This document shows, piece by piece, positions 9,783-20,042 of a stretch of DNA of 64,000 nucleotides (position 1 is its first letter; each line of letters starts with the position of its first letter). Made by a program: the position numbers and the translations under genes. The stretch comes from Cupriavidus necator A5-1 (GTDB taxonomy: Bacteria > Pseudomonadota > Gammaproteobacteria > Burkholderiales > Burkholderiaceae), in contig NZ_JQLI01000001.1 in NCBI RefSeq assembly GCF_000744095.1, positions 744,001 through 808,000 of the forward strand, in the 5' to 3' direction. The notes under the pieces were generated by a model. The model did no database searches and was not told where the DNA came from. It was given only the letters and a program-made list of their open reading frames with translations.

Positions 9783-9959
9783 AACGGTGGGTAAGCTTGG
9801 CGCCGAGGATGCGAGCCGGCACGTTAGAGGCGCCACCCGGCGGTAAGGAACCACGAACCGGATTGGCTGCTTGCCCGGCCATGCCTGTGCCTGCGCGGCT
9901 GCCGGGATTGCTAGCGCGGCTGTCGACGCCAGGCCGATCCTTTGCAGGATTGCCGCCAA
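9779..9959 (-). pseudogene. Bug-family receptor, N-terminal remnant
   Basis: A signal peptide (LASTAALAIPAAAQAQA) is followed by WPGKQPIRFVVPY, the start of a mature Bug protein. A one-base frameshift then follows, after which PPGGASNVPARILGAKLTHRF continues the family motif in another frame. A likely TTG start with GGAGGTAAAA upstream is visible. The remaining ~270 residues are missing. This is a second TctC-type receptor that has been lost. Confidence 0.75.
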
Positions 9960-10090
9960 CGTCCTGTTTTTACCTCCGTGAGTCCTATGCCCAAGGGCAG
10001 TGCCAGAGCTTGGCTGCGACGCTCCGCGCAGCAGCTTTGCTTGGGCTCCCCGCACGGGAAAGCCGCTGGTGGTGAACAGGGGCTCAACCA

Positions 10091-10154
10091 GAGGGGTGAC
10101 CGGGATTCGCAAATATGTGAGGCTTCGCATATTTGCGAATCGCGGTCAACCCTC
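10091..10154. repeat. Palindromic repeat, copy 1
   Basis: Imperfect ~64-bp palindrome with arms containing GGGATTCGCAAATATGTGA and its complement, centred on GGCTTC. The same element is found at 28281-28348 and 57709-57776 and as a half at 32159-32185. This copy is the most diverged at its edges and centre. No T-run follows, so a simple terminator role is not evident. Confidence 0.85.
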
Positions 10155-10578
10155 TTCACCGACCTGGGCGAGCGGGCCCCTTGGTCTGGCAGCCGCACGG
10201 TCAATCCCGTCGATCGCGCTGCCGGCATCAGCGACGGGAGACCGCGCCAAACCGGTGGCTGACTAAGCGGCAAGGCGGTAGCCTTCCGTCAATCCACGAT
10301 CCGTACCCATTTCTCGTAGCGGTGTTCAAAGCACTGCCTCTGGCAGTGACTGCCGACGACTACGAGGCCTTTGGTTTGAAATTGAGCGATGTAAAGGGCT
10401 TCTTGGCGGGATGTATGCGGCTTCGTCGCGGATTTCTAGCCAACGATGAGTTACTCGAAGTCAGGAAACCCTCAGCTGGCTGCATGAATTAGGGCGACAT
10501 CTATTCTGCCGCGGGGGGGTTGCTCGAGGGCATCCTGAACTACTGGTTCCTGTCGCGCACTTTGGAAAAGGGGCTGCG
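10155..10578. other. Intergenic, possible gene fragment
   Basis: No supported gene. A plus-strand frame ending at 10492 contains a protein-like segment (VTADDYEAFGLKLSDVKGF) that could be the tail of a lost gene, but I recognise no family and no start. The stretch joins the palindromic repeat to the phage remnant. Confidence 0.3.
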
Positions 10579-11032
10579 GTGATGTGGCGGCGAAACGATT
10601 CGGCGCGGTCGTGGAGCCGCAAACGCCGCCCGCTCTCCGAGCGTTACTGGGAAAAAGTCGATGTGCGCGGGCCGCAGGAGTGCTGGCCGTGGCTCGCATC
10701 GACGAAGCAGGGTGGTTACGGCAAGATCGTTGATGACAGCGGGCACTTGCGTCTGGCGCACCGCGTGGCCTATTGCCTCGCCTTTGGGGAGATTCCGACT
10801 GGACTGGTTGTGTGCCACCGTTGCGACAACCCTGGATGCGTGAACCCGCAACATCTCTTCCCGGGACAACCCGCCTCGAGGAAGCAGCCATCCCAAGGCT
10901 CAGATCAACGAGGCCTTGGCTGCGTCCATTCGCGCCGATGCCCGCAGCCATCGGCGCATTGCCATGGAATACGGCATTGGCAAGTCGACAGTTGGCATGA
11001 TCAAGTCGGGGATGACATGGACGCACGTGTAA
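10579..11032 (+). pseudogene. HNH endonuclease, frameshifted phage gene
   Basis: The first ~95 residues form a phage-type HNH nuclease: CWPWLAS, a GYGKI strand, LAHRVAYCLAFG and the HNH core CHRCDNPGCVNPQHLF. Just after HLF the frame breaks. The expected C-terminal helix-turn-helix (INEALAASIRADARSHR, then GIGKSTVGMIKSG) continues in another frame to a TAA at 11030-11032. An intact version would be a homing-type or packaging-linked HNH protein. As read it is truncated. It overlaps the lysozyme start by about 16 bp, as in compact phage modules. Confidence 0.7.
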
Positions 11033-11487
11033 TCCGCGTTCCGCCACAAGCAGTTGAGCTTGCCAAGCGCTTCGAGGGCTTCCACAGGGTGCCAAAGCAC
11101 GACCCGACCCGGGCTCACCCTTACATCTGCCCTGCGGGGTATCCTACGATCGGCTACGGGCATCTCTGCGATCCGAGGCACCCACCGATCACGGAGGCCG
11201 AGGCAGAGCGCTACCTGGCGCACGATCTGCAAACAGCGCTCGCCGCCACGCTGCGCTACTGCCCGGTGCTGGCCACCGAGCCAGAGGGACGGCTCGCGGC
11301 CATTGTGGACTTCACGTTCAACCTTGGGGCTGGACGCCTGCAGACGTCGACGCTGAGGCGACGGATCAATCAGCGGGATTGGACCGCTGCAGGACAGGAA
11401 CTGCGGCGCTGGGTCTATGGTGGCGGGAAGGTGATGCCGGGACTCGTCGCCCGTCGAGAAAGCGAAAGTATTCTTCTCCTGAAGTAA
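11017..11487 (+). CDS. Phage-type GH24 lysozyme (endolysin)
   Basis: 156 aa. It shows the catalytic Glu in KRFEGFHRVP and the GYPTIGYGH motif with the conserved Thr of T4-like lysozymes. The Asp of the T4 catalytic triad is replaced by Cys (PYICPAGYPT), as in many lambdoid and prophage endolysins. A C-terminal FTFNLGAGRLQTSTLRR helix pair is typical. No signal peptide or signal-anchor is obvious, so it would need a holin, and none is adjacent. Its reading frame is also open upstream into the HNH pseudogene, so the annotated start is set at ATG 11017. It is the only intact phage gene here, pointing to a decayed prophage or a captured lysis gene beside the stress locus. Confidence 0.85.
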   Translation: MDARVIRVPPQAVELAKRFEGFHRVPKHDPTRAHPYICPAGYPTIGYGHLCDPRHPPITEAEAERYLAHDLQTALAATLRYCPVLATEPEGRLAAIVDFTFNLGAGRLQTSTLRRRINQRDWTAAGQELRRWVYGGGKVMPGLVARRESESILLLK

Positions 11488-11538
11488 CGTGACAATCAGC
11501 CAAGACTGGTTACACATAGAGCACTGATCATCCCGAAT

Positions 11539-12690
11539 TCAGATGCCCGGCTGCAACTCAATCCGCACCTCGCGAGCCTTCCCCTCTCGCTCAACAGATA
11601 AAACGACAATGTCGCCCACCCGACGATCATCCAGTTGCGCCAAGAGGCCAGCAACACCGTCAATGGACTTCCCGTCAACAGCGGTGATAAGGTCGCCGGG
11701 CACCATCCCTTCCTGAGTAGCGCGTATCCCGACCAGCCCGGCTCGCTGCGCTGCCGAGCCGGGCTGTATCAACAGGACAAACACGCCACGGCGGCCGGTG
11801 ACCATCTGCAAGCGCGCATTGAGTTGCTCGTCCACTTCAATACCCAAAGCCGGGCGTACGTACTTGCCGGTCTTGATCAGCTGCGGCACCACCCGCATGA
11901 CGGTGTCCACCGGCACAGCGAAGCCAATGCCAGCCGACGCGCCGGACGGACTGTAGATGGCGGTGTTGATGCCAATGAGACGCCCGGCGGAATCGAGCAG
12001 CGGCCCGCCGGAGTTGCCGGGGTTGATGGCGGCATCGGTCTGGATCAGATGCTCGATGGCAGGGCCGCCGGCATCACCGGGCAGGGAACGATCGAGTGCT
12101 GAAGTGATGCCCGTGGTTAGGGTCCAGTCCAGGCCAAAGGGGTTGCCAATGGCGAAGACCTTTTGCCCCACTTTGAGGTCGGCGCTGGTGCCAACCGGTA
12201 CGGCCGGCGGACGCTTGAAGCCAACGCCGATCTTGAGCACTGCGATGTCGTGAGCCGGACTTGCGCCGACCAGGGAGGCCTGATAGTCGCGACCATCGGC
12301 GAGTTTCACCGTCGCTTGTGAAGCGCCCTGGATGACATGAAAGTTGGTGACAACGTGTCCCGCGTCATCCCAAATGAATCCGGAGCCGGTTCCGCGCGGT
12401 ACGGAGAAGACGTTACGGGTCCAGACATCCCGAACCAGTTGGGCCGTGGAGATGTACACCACCGAATCGCGTGATTTCTCGAAGAGTTCGATGGTCGAAC
12501 GTTCATCGGCAGCGAGATCTCCGCGAGGGGTGACCGTTCTCTCGGTGGCCTGTCGGGGGCTGAACCACGCCTCGATCGCGGGCAGGAACTGCCACAACAG
12601 CATGAGCGCTGCGATACAGGCGGTGATGACCAGCCAGCGTCGGAGAAAATGGTCTGGTGCGAGGCGGCCGTAAGGGTCGTGGTAAGCCAT
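11539..12690 (-). CDS. degP: DegP/HtrA-type S1C serine protease of the heat-resistance locus
   Basis: 383 aa. An N-terminal membrane segment (residues ~18-35) anchors a trypsin-like domain with a complete triad: His118 in TNFHVIQG, Asp148 in HDIAVLKI and Ser227 in NPGNSGGPLL. A single C-terminal PDZ domain follows (~290-375). One PDZ domain and a membrane anchor make it closer to DegS in layout than to classical two-PDZ DegP, although the locus literature calls this gene degP. It should act in the periplasm on unfolded envelope proteins. It is the last gene of the minus-strand stress operon, 20 bp after the htpX-like gene. Confidence 0.93.
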   Translation of the reverse strand: MAYHDPYGRLAPDHFLRRWLVITACIAALMLLWQFLPAIEAWFSPRQATERTVTPRGDLAADERSTIELFEKSRDSVVYISTAQLVRDVWTRNVFSVPRGTGSGFIWDDAGHVVTNFHVIQGASQATVKLADGRDYQASLVGASPAHDIAVLKIGVGFKRPPAVPVGTSADLKVGQKVFAIGNPFGLDWTLTTGITSALDRSLPGDAGGPAIEHLIQTDAAINPGNSGGPLLDSAGRLIGINTAIYSPSGASAGIGFAVPVDTVMRVVPQLIKTGKYVRPALGIEVDEQLNARLQMVTGRRGVFVLLIQPGSAAQRAGLVGIRATQEGMVPGDLITAVDGKSIDGVAGLLAQLDDRRVGDIVVLSVEREGKAREVRIELQPGI

Positions 12691-12710
12691 GGGATGTCTC
12701 CTGGTTCGAA

Positions 12711-13673
12711 TCAGCGCCAGAGGCCGCCGGGATACCAGCGCGGTGAGCGCATCGCCTTGACGGATTCCGGAACGGAGTAGATGGAATCAGGCCGCAGCGT
12801 CACAGGCTGGGGCACGAGTTCAAGTAGCCGGGCGATGCGCTCCGACGTCGCCGGATGCGTGCGCAACCAGGACGGTTCCGGATTGCCCCACCCCGGCATG
12901 AGCCACGCGCGCCAGGAGCGACTCACCCGCTCGATCTTTGCCAGGGCCGATGCCAGACCGTGCGGGTCGCCGGTCAATTGCGCGGCCAATAGATCGGCAT
13001 CGAATTCACGTACGCGGGACAATCCAAGCTGAGCGAGCAGTGCCAGCTGTGGCGAAGCCGCCAACAAGAACAGACCGAACCAATTCACGTCTGCGACTCC
13101 GACGAGCAATGCAGGCAGGCTGAGAACAATCGCAACCTGCCCCAGCATGGCCAGCACGCTGGTGAGGCGGCTGATGTAATCGGCCAAACCCATGACACGC
13201 AGATCGTCATTGGCGATATGCGCCATCTCGTGTGCAATGACCCCTTCCAACTCACGCGGTGTGAGGTTGCGTAACAGGCCCTCGGTGAGCGCAATGGCTG
13301 AATGGCGCTTCGAACCGCTTGCAAAGGCATTGACGACGGTGCTGGGCACATAGTGTGGAGTCGGGACGGCAGGCAAGCCCGCGCGGTTGGCCAACTCGCG
13401 CACCATCGCCCAGATTTCGGGTGCCTCACCCGGCCGGATGACACGCGCGCCATACAACTTCAGCGTCAGCGCCGAAGCTGCCGCCGGTTCGAGTAACAAG
13501 GCGAATAGGCTTGCTCCCAGGGCGACCCAAAGACCCGTTTCGCCGAATAATAGGCCACCGGCGAGTGCGGCGATACCGATCAAAGTCAAAACCAGCAGCG
13601 CTGTCTGCAGGCGGTTGCTCAAGCGATGCTGTGGCCAGAATTGACGTTCGTCGCGTGGGTCACTCGCTGCCAT
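12711..13673 (-). CDS. htpX: HtpX-like M48 zinc metalloprotease
   Basis: 320 aa from the ATG at 13673, which follows GAGGA; the longer start at 13709 lies inside psiE. The zinc-binding HEMAH is at residues 148-152 (EGVIAHEMAHIANDD). Four hydrophobic segments (about 24-42, 45-65, 175-195, 200-220) place it in the inner membrane, as for HtpX, which degrades damaged membrane proteins together with FtsH. It overlaps psiE by 14 bp and is therefore translationally coupled. An htpX-type gene here, with no kefB or hdeD gene, marks a variant of the stress-tolerance island. Confidence 0.9.
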   Translation of the reverse strand: MAASDPRDERQFWPQHRLSNRLQTALLVLTLIGIAALAGGLLFGETGLWVALGASLFALLLEPAAASALTLKLYGARVIRPGEAPEIWAMVRELANRAGLPAVPTPHYVPSTVVNAFASGSKRHSAIALTEGLLRNLTPRELEGVIAHEMAHIANDDLRVMGLADYISRLTSVLAMLGQVAIVLSLPALLVGVADVNWFGLFLLAASPQLALLAQLGLSRVREFDADLLAAQLTGDPHGLASALAKIERVSRSWRAWLMPGWGNPEPSWLRTHPATSERIARLLELVPQPVTLRPDSIYSVPESVKAMRSPRWYPGGLWR

Positions 13674-14154
13674 GCATGGCGTCCTCGGCAATTCGGTCAT
13701 CGCGCTCACGCAGCAGCCAATAGGTCAGACCCAGGGCCAGGGTGGCACCAGCCAGCGCTGCGACTTTGGCCGGGCTGACATCGGGATCGAGGATCACGAA
13801 CTTGCGGGACAGCGCGATCAACCCGATCAGGATGACCGTCTTGACCTGAATGATGCTGTCACGGCGCAAGACCACGCGCACGATGGAATGCTTGAATTCC
13901 ATCGCGATCAGGAGCGTCATGATCATGCCGAACACACTCTGGAAGATCTTGTGGTCGAGCGGATTGAATGCATCGATGATCAGCAGGCTGAAGACAATTT
14001 GGATCAGCTGCACCAACGACACCACGACAATCACCGCGATCACCACTGAAAGGATGAGGGCGACGGTCTGCTCGAAGCGTTCGTAAAACGTCATCACCGC
14101 CCATTCACGACGGAGTCGTTCGAGTGTCGTCCCGGTCTGATTGCTGTTATTCAT
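13660..14154 (-). CDS. psiE: PsiE-like inner-membrane protein
   Basis: 164 aa with a perfect GGAGGAG site before the ATG at 14154. Four hydrophobic helices (for example VALILSVVIAVIVVVSLV and GLIALSRKFVIL) match the phosphate-starvation-inducible PsiE family. psiE is a standard member of transmissible stress-tolerance loci, although its biochemical role is not known. It lies between trx and htpX in the same minus-strand operon. Confidence 0.85.
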   Translation of the reverse strand: MNNSNQTGTTLERLRREWAVMTFYERFEQTVALILSVVIAVIVVVSLVQLIQIVFSLLIIDAFNPLDHKIFQSVFGMIMTLLIAMEFKHSIVRVVLRRDSIIQVKTVILIGLIALSRKFVILDPDVSPAKVAALAGATLALGLTYWLLRERDDRIAEDAMHGSE

Positions 14155-14189
14155 GCGCCACTCCTCCAGAAACAGGCCATTCCAACCAT

Positions 14190-14627
14190 TCAACGCAGTT
14201 GCGCGGATACCCACCGCACGATATCCTGCGCCCCCATGGCGCCGGCCTGGCGCGTGACTTCACGCCCACCTTGAAAAAAGACCAAGGTCGGAATGCTGCG
14301 AATACCGAACTGGGCGGCCAAATGAGGCTCTGCCTCGGTATTCACCTTGGCTAGCCTGATCTTGGGTTCAAGCAAGCGCGCCGCCTGCTGAAACTGCGGG
14401 GCCATCATCTTGCAGGGCCCGCACCACGGTGCCCAAAAGTCGATCAGCAAGGGAATGTCGCTGCGCTCCAGGTGGCGCGGGAACGTCGCCGCGGTCAGTT
14501 CAATGGGCTCGCCGGTAAAAAGGGCACGCTGGCATCGGCCACAGTTGGGCTGGTCATTGAGCTTTGCTGCTGGCACGCGGTTGATGGATTGGCAGTGCGG
14601 GCAGACGATATGGGCGCTGTCGCTCAT
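14190..14627 (-). CDS. trx: Thioredoxin 2-like protein with N-terminal zinc finger
   Basis: 145 aa. The active site is WCGPC (Cys69, Cys72) in the standard thioredoxin fold, with the cis-Pro segment RSIPTLVFF. Two N-terminal CxxC pairs (Cys9/12 and Cys29/32) form the zinc module of the TrxC type. AAGGAG precedes the ATG, and the start codon overlaps the end of ftsH by 4 bp, indicating coupling. In heat-resistance islands this gene is thought to protect cytoplasmic thiols under oxidative and heat stress. Confidence 0.93.
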   Translation of the reverse strand: MSDSAHIVCPHCQSINRVPAAKLNDQPNCGRCQRALFTGEPIELTAATFPRHLERSDIPLLIDFWAPWCGPCKMMAPQFQQAARLLEPKIRLAKVNTEAEPHLAAQFGIRSIPTLVFFQGGREVTRQAGAMGAQDIVRWVSAQLR

Positions 14628-16504
14628 GACATGGCTCCTTTGGGGTTGAGTTGTTGTGAACCCACCGTCGGGGCCGATATTTCGCTCGTCTCGCACTTCA
14701 GCCCTTGGGTCAACTGGCGGGTGTCGATTTCGTCGAGCGTTTCTCGCGAAAGCAGCTCGCGAGCGCATCGCTCAAGCACGTCGCGATTGCTTTCAAGAAT
14801 TCGGTAGGCGCGTTCGAATACCCCCATTACGATGTCACGAATCGCCTGATCGATGCGCGCCTGGGTCGATTCGGCCACCCGGCAGCCCCCCTGCGCCAGT
14901 TCGGGCGCATCGAGAAATCGCGGCCGCTGCGCCTCGTACGCGATGTAGCCCAGGCCTTCGTCCATGCCGAAGCGCGTGATCATGTCGCGGGCGATGTCGG
15001 TAGCCCGCGCAAGGTCGTCTGCCGCGCCGGTGGAGAGCTCGCCGAAGACGAGCTTCTCGGCGGCGCGTCCTCCCAGCAGGACGGCGATCTTGTGCTCCAG
15101 ATCGGCGCGCGTCATCAGGAACCGATCCTCGGTGGGGCGTTGCAGCGTGTAGCCCAGCGCGCCGATGCCGCGAGGGATGATCGAGATCTTGTGGACCGGG
15201 TCGGTTCCCGGCAACGCCAGCGCCACCAGTGCGTGCCCCATCTCGTGAAAGGCCACGGTCTCGCGCTCCTTCGGGTTGAGCACGCGATTCCTCTTCTCGA
15301 GACCGGCGACGATGCGTTCGATGGCGGCGGTGAAGTCCTGCAGCTCAACGGCCGATGCCTTGCGCCGTGTCGCGGTCAGTGCCGCCTCGTTGACCAGATT
15401 CGCGAGATCGGCGCCGGAAAAGCCGGTCGTCAGCGCGGCGACCTGTTCGAGATCGACGTTTGCCGCAAGAGTGATTTTCTTGGCATGGACCTTCAGGATA
15501 TCGAGCCGGCCTTTCTTGTCGGGTCGGTCCACCAGCACCTGGCGGTCGAAGCGGCCGGCGCGCAGCAGTGCCTGGTCGAGAATCTCCGGGCGATTGGTCG
15601 CGGCGAGTATGATCAGCCCCACCGAGCTGTCGAAGCCGTCCATTTCGGTGAGCAGCTGATTGAGCGTCTGCTCGCGTTCATCGTGGCCGCCGATGGGCCC
15701 GCCCACACCCCGCGCCCGGCCGAGCGCATCGAGCTCGTCGATGAAGATGATGGCCGGCGCCTGACCGCGCGCCTGCTCGAACAGGTCACGCACGCGCGCC
15801 GCCCCCGCGCCGACGAACATCTCGACGAACTCCGAGCCGGAGATGGAGAAGAATGGCACGCCGGCCTCGCCGGCTACCGCCTTGGCCAGCAGCGTTTTGC
15901 CCGTGCCGGGTGGCCCGACCAGCAACACGCCCTTGGGAATCCGGGCGCCCAGACGACCGTAGTCTTGCGGGTTTTTCAGGAAATCGACGATCTCGACCAG
16001 TTCCGCCTTGGCCTCATCCACGCCCGCAACATCCGCGAACGTCACACCGGTGTTCTTTTCCACGAAAACCTTGGCGCGGCTCTTGCCGATGCTCAGGAAT
16101 CCGCCCATGCCTTGCTTCTCGGCGAAGCGGCGAAACAGGAAGAACCAGACGCCGAAGAACACCACGGCAGGCAGAATCCACGACAGGATGTCGCGCAGCC
16201 AGGTGCTCTCCACCACGCGCGCATAGGGGACGTCGTACTTGGATAGGCGTTCGGCCAGATCGGGCTCGACCCGAGTCGCAACGATCATGGTCTTGCCCCG
16301 GCCGTCCGGCGACTTCAGGCGCCCGGTCACCGTGCGATCCGACACCAGCACTTCGGCGACGCGGCCTGCGGCCAGCGCTTTCTCGAATTCGCTGTAGGGC
16401 ACGGGCTCGACGGTCTTCGCCGCTTGCCAGTAGTTCTGCAGCATCAGCAGCAACATGAAGGCGACGATCCAGTAGCCGATGTTCCATTGATCTTTCTTTT
16501 CCAT
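14624..16504 (-). CDS. ftsH: FtsH-type AAA+ zinc metalloprotease of the heat-resistance locus
   Basis: 626 aa. Two transmembrane segments (~12-24 and ~107-124) flank a short periplasmic domain. Walker A (GPPGTGKT) is at ~197-204, the second region of homology with RAGRFDR is near 316, and the zinc site HEMGH is at 420-424. This is a complete FtsH: a membrane-anchored hexameric protease for membrane and regulatory proteins. It is an accessory paralogue, since the housekeeping ftsH normally sits next to rrmJ. The gene follows clpK after a 177-bp gap containing a stem-loop and overlaps trx by 4 bp. Confidence 0.95.
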   Translation of the reverse strand: MEKKDQWNIGYWIVAFMLLLMLQNYWQAAKTVEPVPYSEFEKALAAGRVAEVLVSDRTVTGRLKSPDGRGKTMIVATRVEPDLAERLSKYDVPYARVVESTWLRDILSWILPAVVFFGVWFFLFRRFAEKQGMGGFLSIGKSRAKVFVEKNTGVTFADVAGVDEAKAELVEIVDFLKNPQDYGRLGARIPKGVLLVGPPGTGKTLLAKAVAGEAGVPFFSISGSEFVEMFVGAGAARVRDLFEQARGQAPAIIFIDELDALGRARGVGGPIGGHDEREQTLNQLLTEMDGFDSSVGLIILAATNRPEILDQALLRAGRFDRQVLVDRPDKKGRLDILKVHAKKITLAANVDLEQVAALTTGFSGADLANLVNEAALTATRRKASAVELQDFTAAIERIVAGLEKRNRVLNPKERETVAFHEMGHALVALALPGTDPVHKISIIPRGIGALGYTLQRPTEDRFLMTRADLEHKIAVLLGGRAAEKLVFGELSTGAADDLARATDIARDMITRFGMDEGLGYIAYEAQRPRFLDAPELAQGGCRVAESTQARIDQAIRDIVMGVFERAYRILESNRDVLERCARELLSRETLDEIDTRQLTQGLKCETSEISAPTVGSQQLNPKGAMS

Positions 16505-16637
16505 GGCAGGGAATCCTCGAAACCGCTATTTCGACGAAAGGCCGCCAACGTGGCAGCAATTCAATGCGCCACCTGAATCAAGCCACAGGTCACGCCCGTT
16601 CATGAGGAGGTGCCCGGCCGCATCAAAGAGAAAGCAC

Positions 16638-16675
16638 GGGCTGCCCGTCTCGAATTTTCAGGATTAGGGCAGCCC
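16638..16675. other. Intercistronic stem-loop between clpK and ftsH
   Basis: Perfect 9-bp arms GGGCTGCCC and GGGCAGCCC are separated by 20 bp in the only sizeable gap of the stress operon. There is no U-tract, so it may be a processing or attenuation element rather than a true terminator, setting the ratio of clpK to ftsH mRNA. Confidence 0.45.
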
Positions 16676-16681
16676 CGCGCT

Positions 16682-19525
16682 TCATGCTTTGTCACTTTCG
16701 GACTTCTTCTTGCGCGCCCCCTTGTTCGACTCCTTGGACGAGCCCGGCGGTTGCGCAGATTCGGCGGACGCTTCGTCGCTGGCCAGAGCGGGTTGCTTTC
16801 GGTCGAACTCGACCCGCTCCGCCTTGTCGTCCCAACGTGCACAGGCGTGATCACCCTTGCCGATGCCGCCGCCGAGCATCTCGCGCGCCAGTGCCGTTTC
16901 CAGCTCGCTGCGGATCAGTCGTTTGAGCTCGCGGGCACCGAATTCGGGCTTGTAGCCTTCTTCCGCGAAGTGATCGACCAGCGTCCCATCGAACGTCAGC
17001 GTCACGCCCTGGCTCGCGGCATTGCGGGCCACGCGATCGAGTTGCAGGCCGACGATGTGGCGGATCTCCTCCTTGCCCAGCGCATGGAAGACGATGATCT
17101 CGTCGATGCGGTTGAGGAACTCGGGGCGGAAGTGCCCGCGCAGCACGTCCATCACCTCTGTCTTGGTCTTCTCGTACTCCTCGCCGGCCGCTCCGCGCGC
17201 CTTCAGCCGGCGCTGAATGATGTCGGATCCCAGGTTGGACGTGGCGATGATGATGGTGTTGGTGAAGTCCACCACGCGACCCTTGCCGTCGGTGAGCCGC
17301 CCGTCGTCGAACACCTGCAGCAGGATGTTGTAGACGTCGGGGTGGGCCTTCTCGATCTCGTCGAGCAGCAGCACGCTGTAGGGCTTGCGACGGACCTTCT
17401 CCGTGAGCTGGCCGCCTTCGTCATAGCCGACGTAGCCCGGGGGAGCGCCCACCAGCCGTGCCACGGTATGGCGCTCGCCGTACTCCGACATGTCGATGCG
17501 CAACAGGGCGCCCTCGTCGCCGTAGATGGATTCGGCCAGCGCCTTGGCGAGCTCGGTCTTGCCGACGCCGGTGGGGCCCAGGAACAGGAACGTGGCCACG
17601 GGCTTGCTGCCTTCGCGCAGACCCGCGCGCGACAGCCGCACCGCATCCGCCACAGCGCGTACCGCCTCGTCCTGCCCCACCAGGCGCTCGTGCAGCCGCT
17701 GCTCCAGGTGCAGCAGCTTCTCGCGCTCCTCCACCGTCAGCTCATTGACGGGGATGCCGGTCAGGCGCGAGACGATCTGCGCCACGTGTTCCGCCTTGAC
17801 TTCGGCGCTGCCCGAGCCGCGCTCGCGTTCCCAGTCCTCGACCAGCTTCTTGAGTTCGGCCTCCTTGGCTTCGATGCGCTTGCCGATCTCCGCCGCCTTG
17901 TCGTATTGCTTGCGGGAAGCCACGTAGTCCTGCTCCCGGCGCAACTGGTGCAGTTCGGACTCCAACTCCTGCACCGCAACGGGGCGGGCCGTCGCCGATA
18001 GCTTCACGCGGGCGGCAGCCTGATCGAGCAGATCGATGGCCTTGTCCGGCAGGAAGCGCGCGGTGACGTAGCGGTCGGAAAGCTCGGCGGCCGCGATGAT
18101 CGCGTCCTCGGTGATGCTGACCTTGTGGTGCGCTTCGAAGGTATCGCGCAGGCCGCGCAGGATCATGATGGTCTGCGCCACCGTTGGCTCGGGCACCATG
18201 ACCGGCTGGAAGCGCCGCTCCAGCGCGGCGTCCTTCTCGATGTACTTCTGGTACTCGTTGAGCGTCGTCGCGCCGATCAGGTTCAGCTCACCGCGCGCCA
18301 TCATCGGCTTGAAGACGTTGGCCACGTCCAACCCGCCTTCGCCACCGCCCTGGCCGGCACCAACAATGGTGTGCACCTCGTCGATGAAGAGGATCAGCTC
18401 GCCCTGGTGCTCGGAGATCTCCTTCAGCACCTTCTGCACGCGTTCCTCGAACTCGCCACGGTACTTCGCGCCGGCCACCATGGAATTGATGCTCAGCTCT
18501 ACCAGGCGCTTGTCGCGCAGCGTCTCGGGCACCTCGCCGGCCACCATGCGCTGTGCCAACCCCTCGACGATGGCGGTCTTGCCCACGCCAGGCTCGCCGA
18601 TCAATACGGGGTTGTTCTTCTTGCGCCGCGCCAGCACCTCGATGGTGGTTTCGATTTCCTGCGCGCGTCCGATGACCGGGTCCAGCTTGCCCTCACGCGC
18701 CATCTTGGTGAGATCGCGCGAATACTTGTCGAGCTCCGGCGTATTGGTCGGCGTCTCGGCGCGGCCATCCTCCGCACCTTTGCCGACCACCTTGTTTACT
18801 TGCTGGCGCAGGGCCTGCGGCGTGAGGCCATAGCGGCGCAGCAAGTTGGCGGCCAGCCCTTCGCCCTCTTCGGCCAGACCGATCAGGAAGTGCTCGGGCC
18901 CGACGTAAGAGTGTCCTAATTCATTGGAGGCGACGAAGGCGCGACTAAGCGCATCCTTCACGCGTGGCGACACGCCGATCTCGCCTTCAAACGGCTTGTC
19001 GCCGCGCTTGGCTTCGGCTTCAATCTGGCGTTTGAGGTCATCGACCTTGATCTTAAACTGGCTCAGGATGGTCTTGACCACGTCGCTGTCGGCCAGCGCC
19101 AGCAGCAGGTGTTCCGTATCGACTTCGGAGCGACCGAACTCCGCGGCACGCCTGGCAGCTTCCTGCAACAGGGCCTCGGAGTGTTCGCTGATGCGGCTGG
19201 CCAGCCCGCTGCCGCGACGGCGCGGCGTGCCAGCCCCTGCGGAGGCTGGTTCGCCAAACGACGCATCGACCACTTCATCGGCATCGGCCGCAACTGGTGC
19301 CGAGTCTTCTCCGATGCGGAAGAAATCGCTGCCCAGAAAATCTTCGAACAAGCCGCTGCGCGAGCCGAAAAGGGCTTCCAGCGGGGAAATGGTGCGCTTT
19401 TGCTGCCGCACCAATTGGCGGTAGTGATCGTCACACAACAGCATGGTGCTGTGGCGACCATTGAGATTGGCTTCCACCCGCGCCGTGGCGGGTTGGCCGC
19501 AGACTTGGCATTGTTTTCTGGCCAT
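16682..19525 (-). CDS. clpK: ClpK (ClpG-type) stand-alone disaggregase
   Basis: 947 aa from the ATG preceded by AAGGAGC. A cysteine-rich N-terminal extension (CQVCG, then CDDHY; Cys6/9/31 and His34) is the signature that separates ClpK/ClpG from ClpB and ClpC. A Clp_N double repeat follows (~110-250), then AAA1 with GEPGVGKT (~308) and AAA2 with GPTGVGKT (~649), with a coiled middle domain between. The C-terminus is a charged Lys/Ser/Glu tail. ClpK confers high heat resistance when acquired by enterobacteria and pseudomonads and works without DnaK. It is the core gene of this locus. Confidence 0.96.
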   Translation of the reverse strand: MARKQCQVCGQPATARVEANLNGRHSTMLLCDDHYRQLVRQQKRTISPLEALFGSRSGLFEDFLGSDFFRIGEDSAPVAADADEVVDASFGEPASAGAGTPRRRGSGLASRISEHSEALLQEAARRAAEFGRSEVDTEHLLLALADSDVVKTILSQFKIKVDDLKRQIEAEAKRGDKPFEGEIGVSPRVKDALSRAFVASNELGHSYVGPEHFLIGLAEEGEGLAANLLRRYGLTPQALRQQVNKVVGKGAEDGRAETPTNTPELDKYSRDLTKMAREGKLDPVIGRAQEIETTIEVLARRKKNNPVLIGEPGVGKTAIVEGLAQRMVAGEVPETLRDKRLVELSINSMVAGAKYRGEFEERVQKVLKEISEHQGELILFIDEVHTIVGAGQGGGEGGLDVANVFKPMMARGELNLIGATTLNEYQKYIEKDAALERRFQPVMVPEPTVAQTIMILRGLRDTFEAHHKVSITEDAIIAAAELSDRYVTARFLPDKAIDLLDQAAARVKLSATARPVAVQELESELHQLRREQDYVASRKQYDKAAEIGKRIEAKEAELKKLVEDWERERGSGSAEVKAEHVAQIVSRLTGIPVNELTVEEREKLLHLEQRLHERLVGQDEAVRAVADAVRLSRAGLREGSKPVATFLFLGPTGVGKTELAKALAESIYGDEGALLRIDMSEYGERHTVARLVGAPPGYVGYDEGGQLTEKVRRKPYSVLLLDEIEKAHPDVYNILLQVFDDGRLTDGKGRVVDFTNTIIIATSNLGSDIIQRRLKARGAAGEEYEKTKTEVMDVLRGHFRPEFLNRIDEIIVFHALGKEEIRHIVGLQLDRVARNAASQGVTLTFDGTLVDHFAEEGYKPEFGARELKRLIRSELETALAREMLGGGIGKGDHACARWDDKAERVEFDRKQPALASDEASAESAQPPGSSKESNKGARKKKSESDKA

Positions 19526-19623
19526 GCTGGCGCTCCTTGGGTCATTGAGATGACGAGGTGCAGCATGCCGCGGCACCTGATCTCTTGGTTGGTCTTCGTG
19601 GCGACCGCAACGGAATTTCCGAG

Positions 19624-19976
19624 TTAGCTTTCAAGCGGAATCGAACGGCCGTGCTTCGGTGCACTCGCTTCGCGCTTGTCCATGGTGATCGTGAGCACCC
19701 CATTCTTGAATGAGGCCTTGATCGCATCCTGGTTGGCATCGTCAGGCAGGTTCAGTGCACGCTGGAAACTGCCGTAGGAGCGTTCGACACGATGGAAGCC
19801 GCCTTCCTTCTTCTCCTGCTCCTGGCGCTTTTCACCTCGCACCATCAGCACGTCGTTGTCGAGCGTGAAGCCGGCAAGCCACTGCGCTGTACCGGCAGCG
19901 AAGATGCTGTCTGCTGCTCTTCTTGCTCCTTCTTGAACCAGTTCCAGGGAGCCCACTTTTTGAGATCAAGATCCAT
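19624..19976 (-). pseudogene. hsp20: Small heat-shock protein Hsp20 with internal deletion
   Basis: From the natural ATG at 19976 the protein begins as island-type Hsp20 (MDLDLKKWAPWNWFKKEQEE) and runs ~37 codons to RSGLPA. It then goes out of frame. In a second frame it resumes with LDNDVLMVRGEKRQEQEKK and the end of the alpha-crystallin domain, down to GRSIPLES. The piece expected between these points (roughly 80-90 residues, most of the alpha-crystallin beta-sandwich) is missing. A deletion that is also out of frame is the simplest explanation, so no functional Hsp20 can be made from this copy. The rest of the operon downstream is intact. Confidence 0.8.
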
Positions 19977-20042
19977 GTGTAACCGTCCGCTGAAGGCCGT
20001 GTGGGTAAGGTGAATGTATCCAGAGTAGTCACCATCAGAATT

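Noticed and set aside
14705..16246. 513-codon plus-strand frame opposite ftsH
   Set aside because: Exact antisense of a recognisable FtsH; no family resemblance of its own.
16610..18001. 463-codon plus-strand frame opposite clpK
   Set aside because: Antisense shadow of ClpK.
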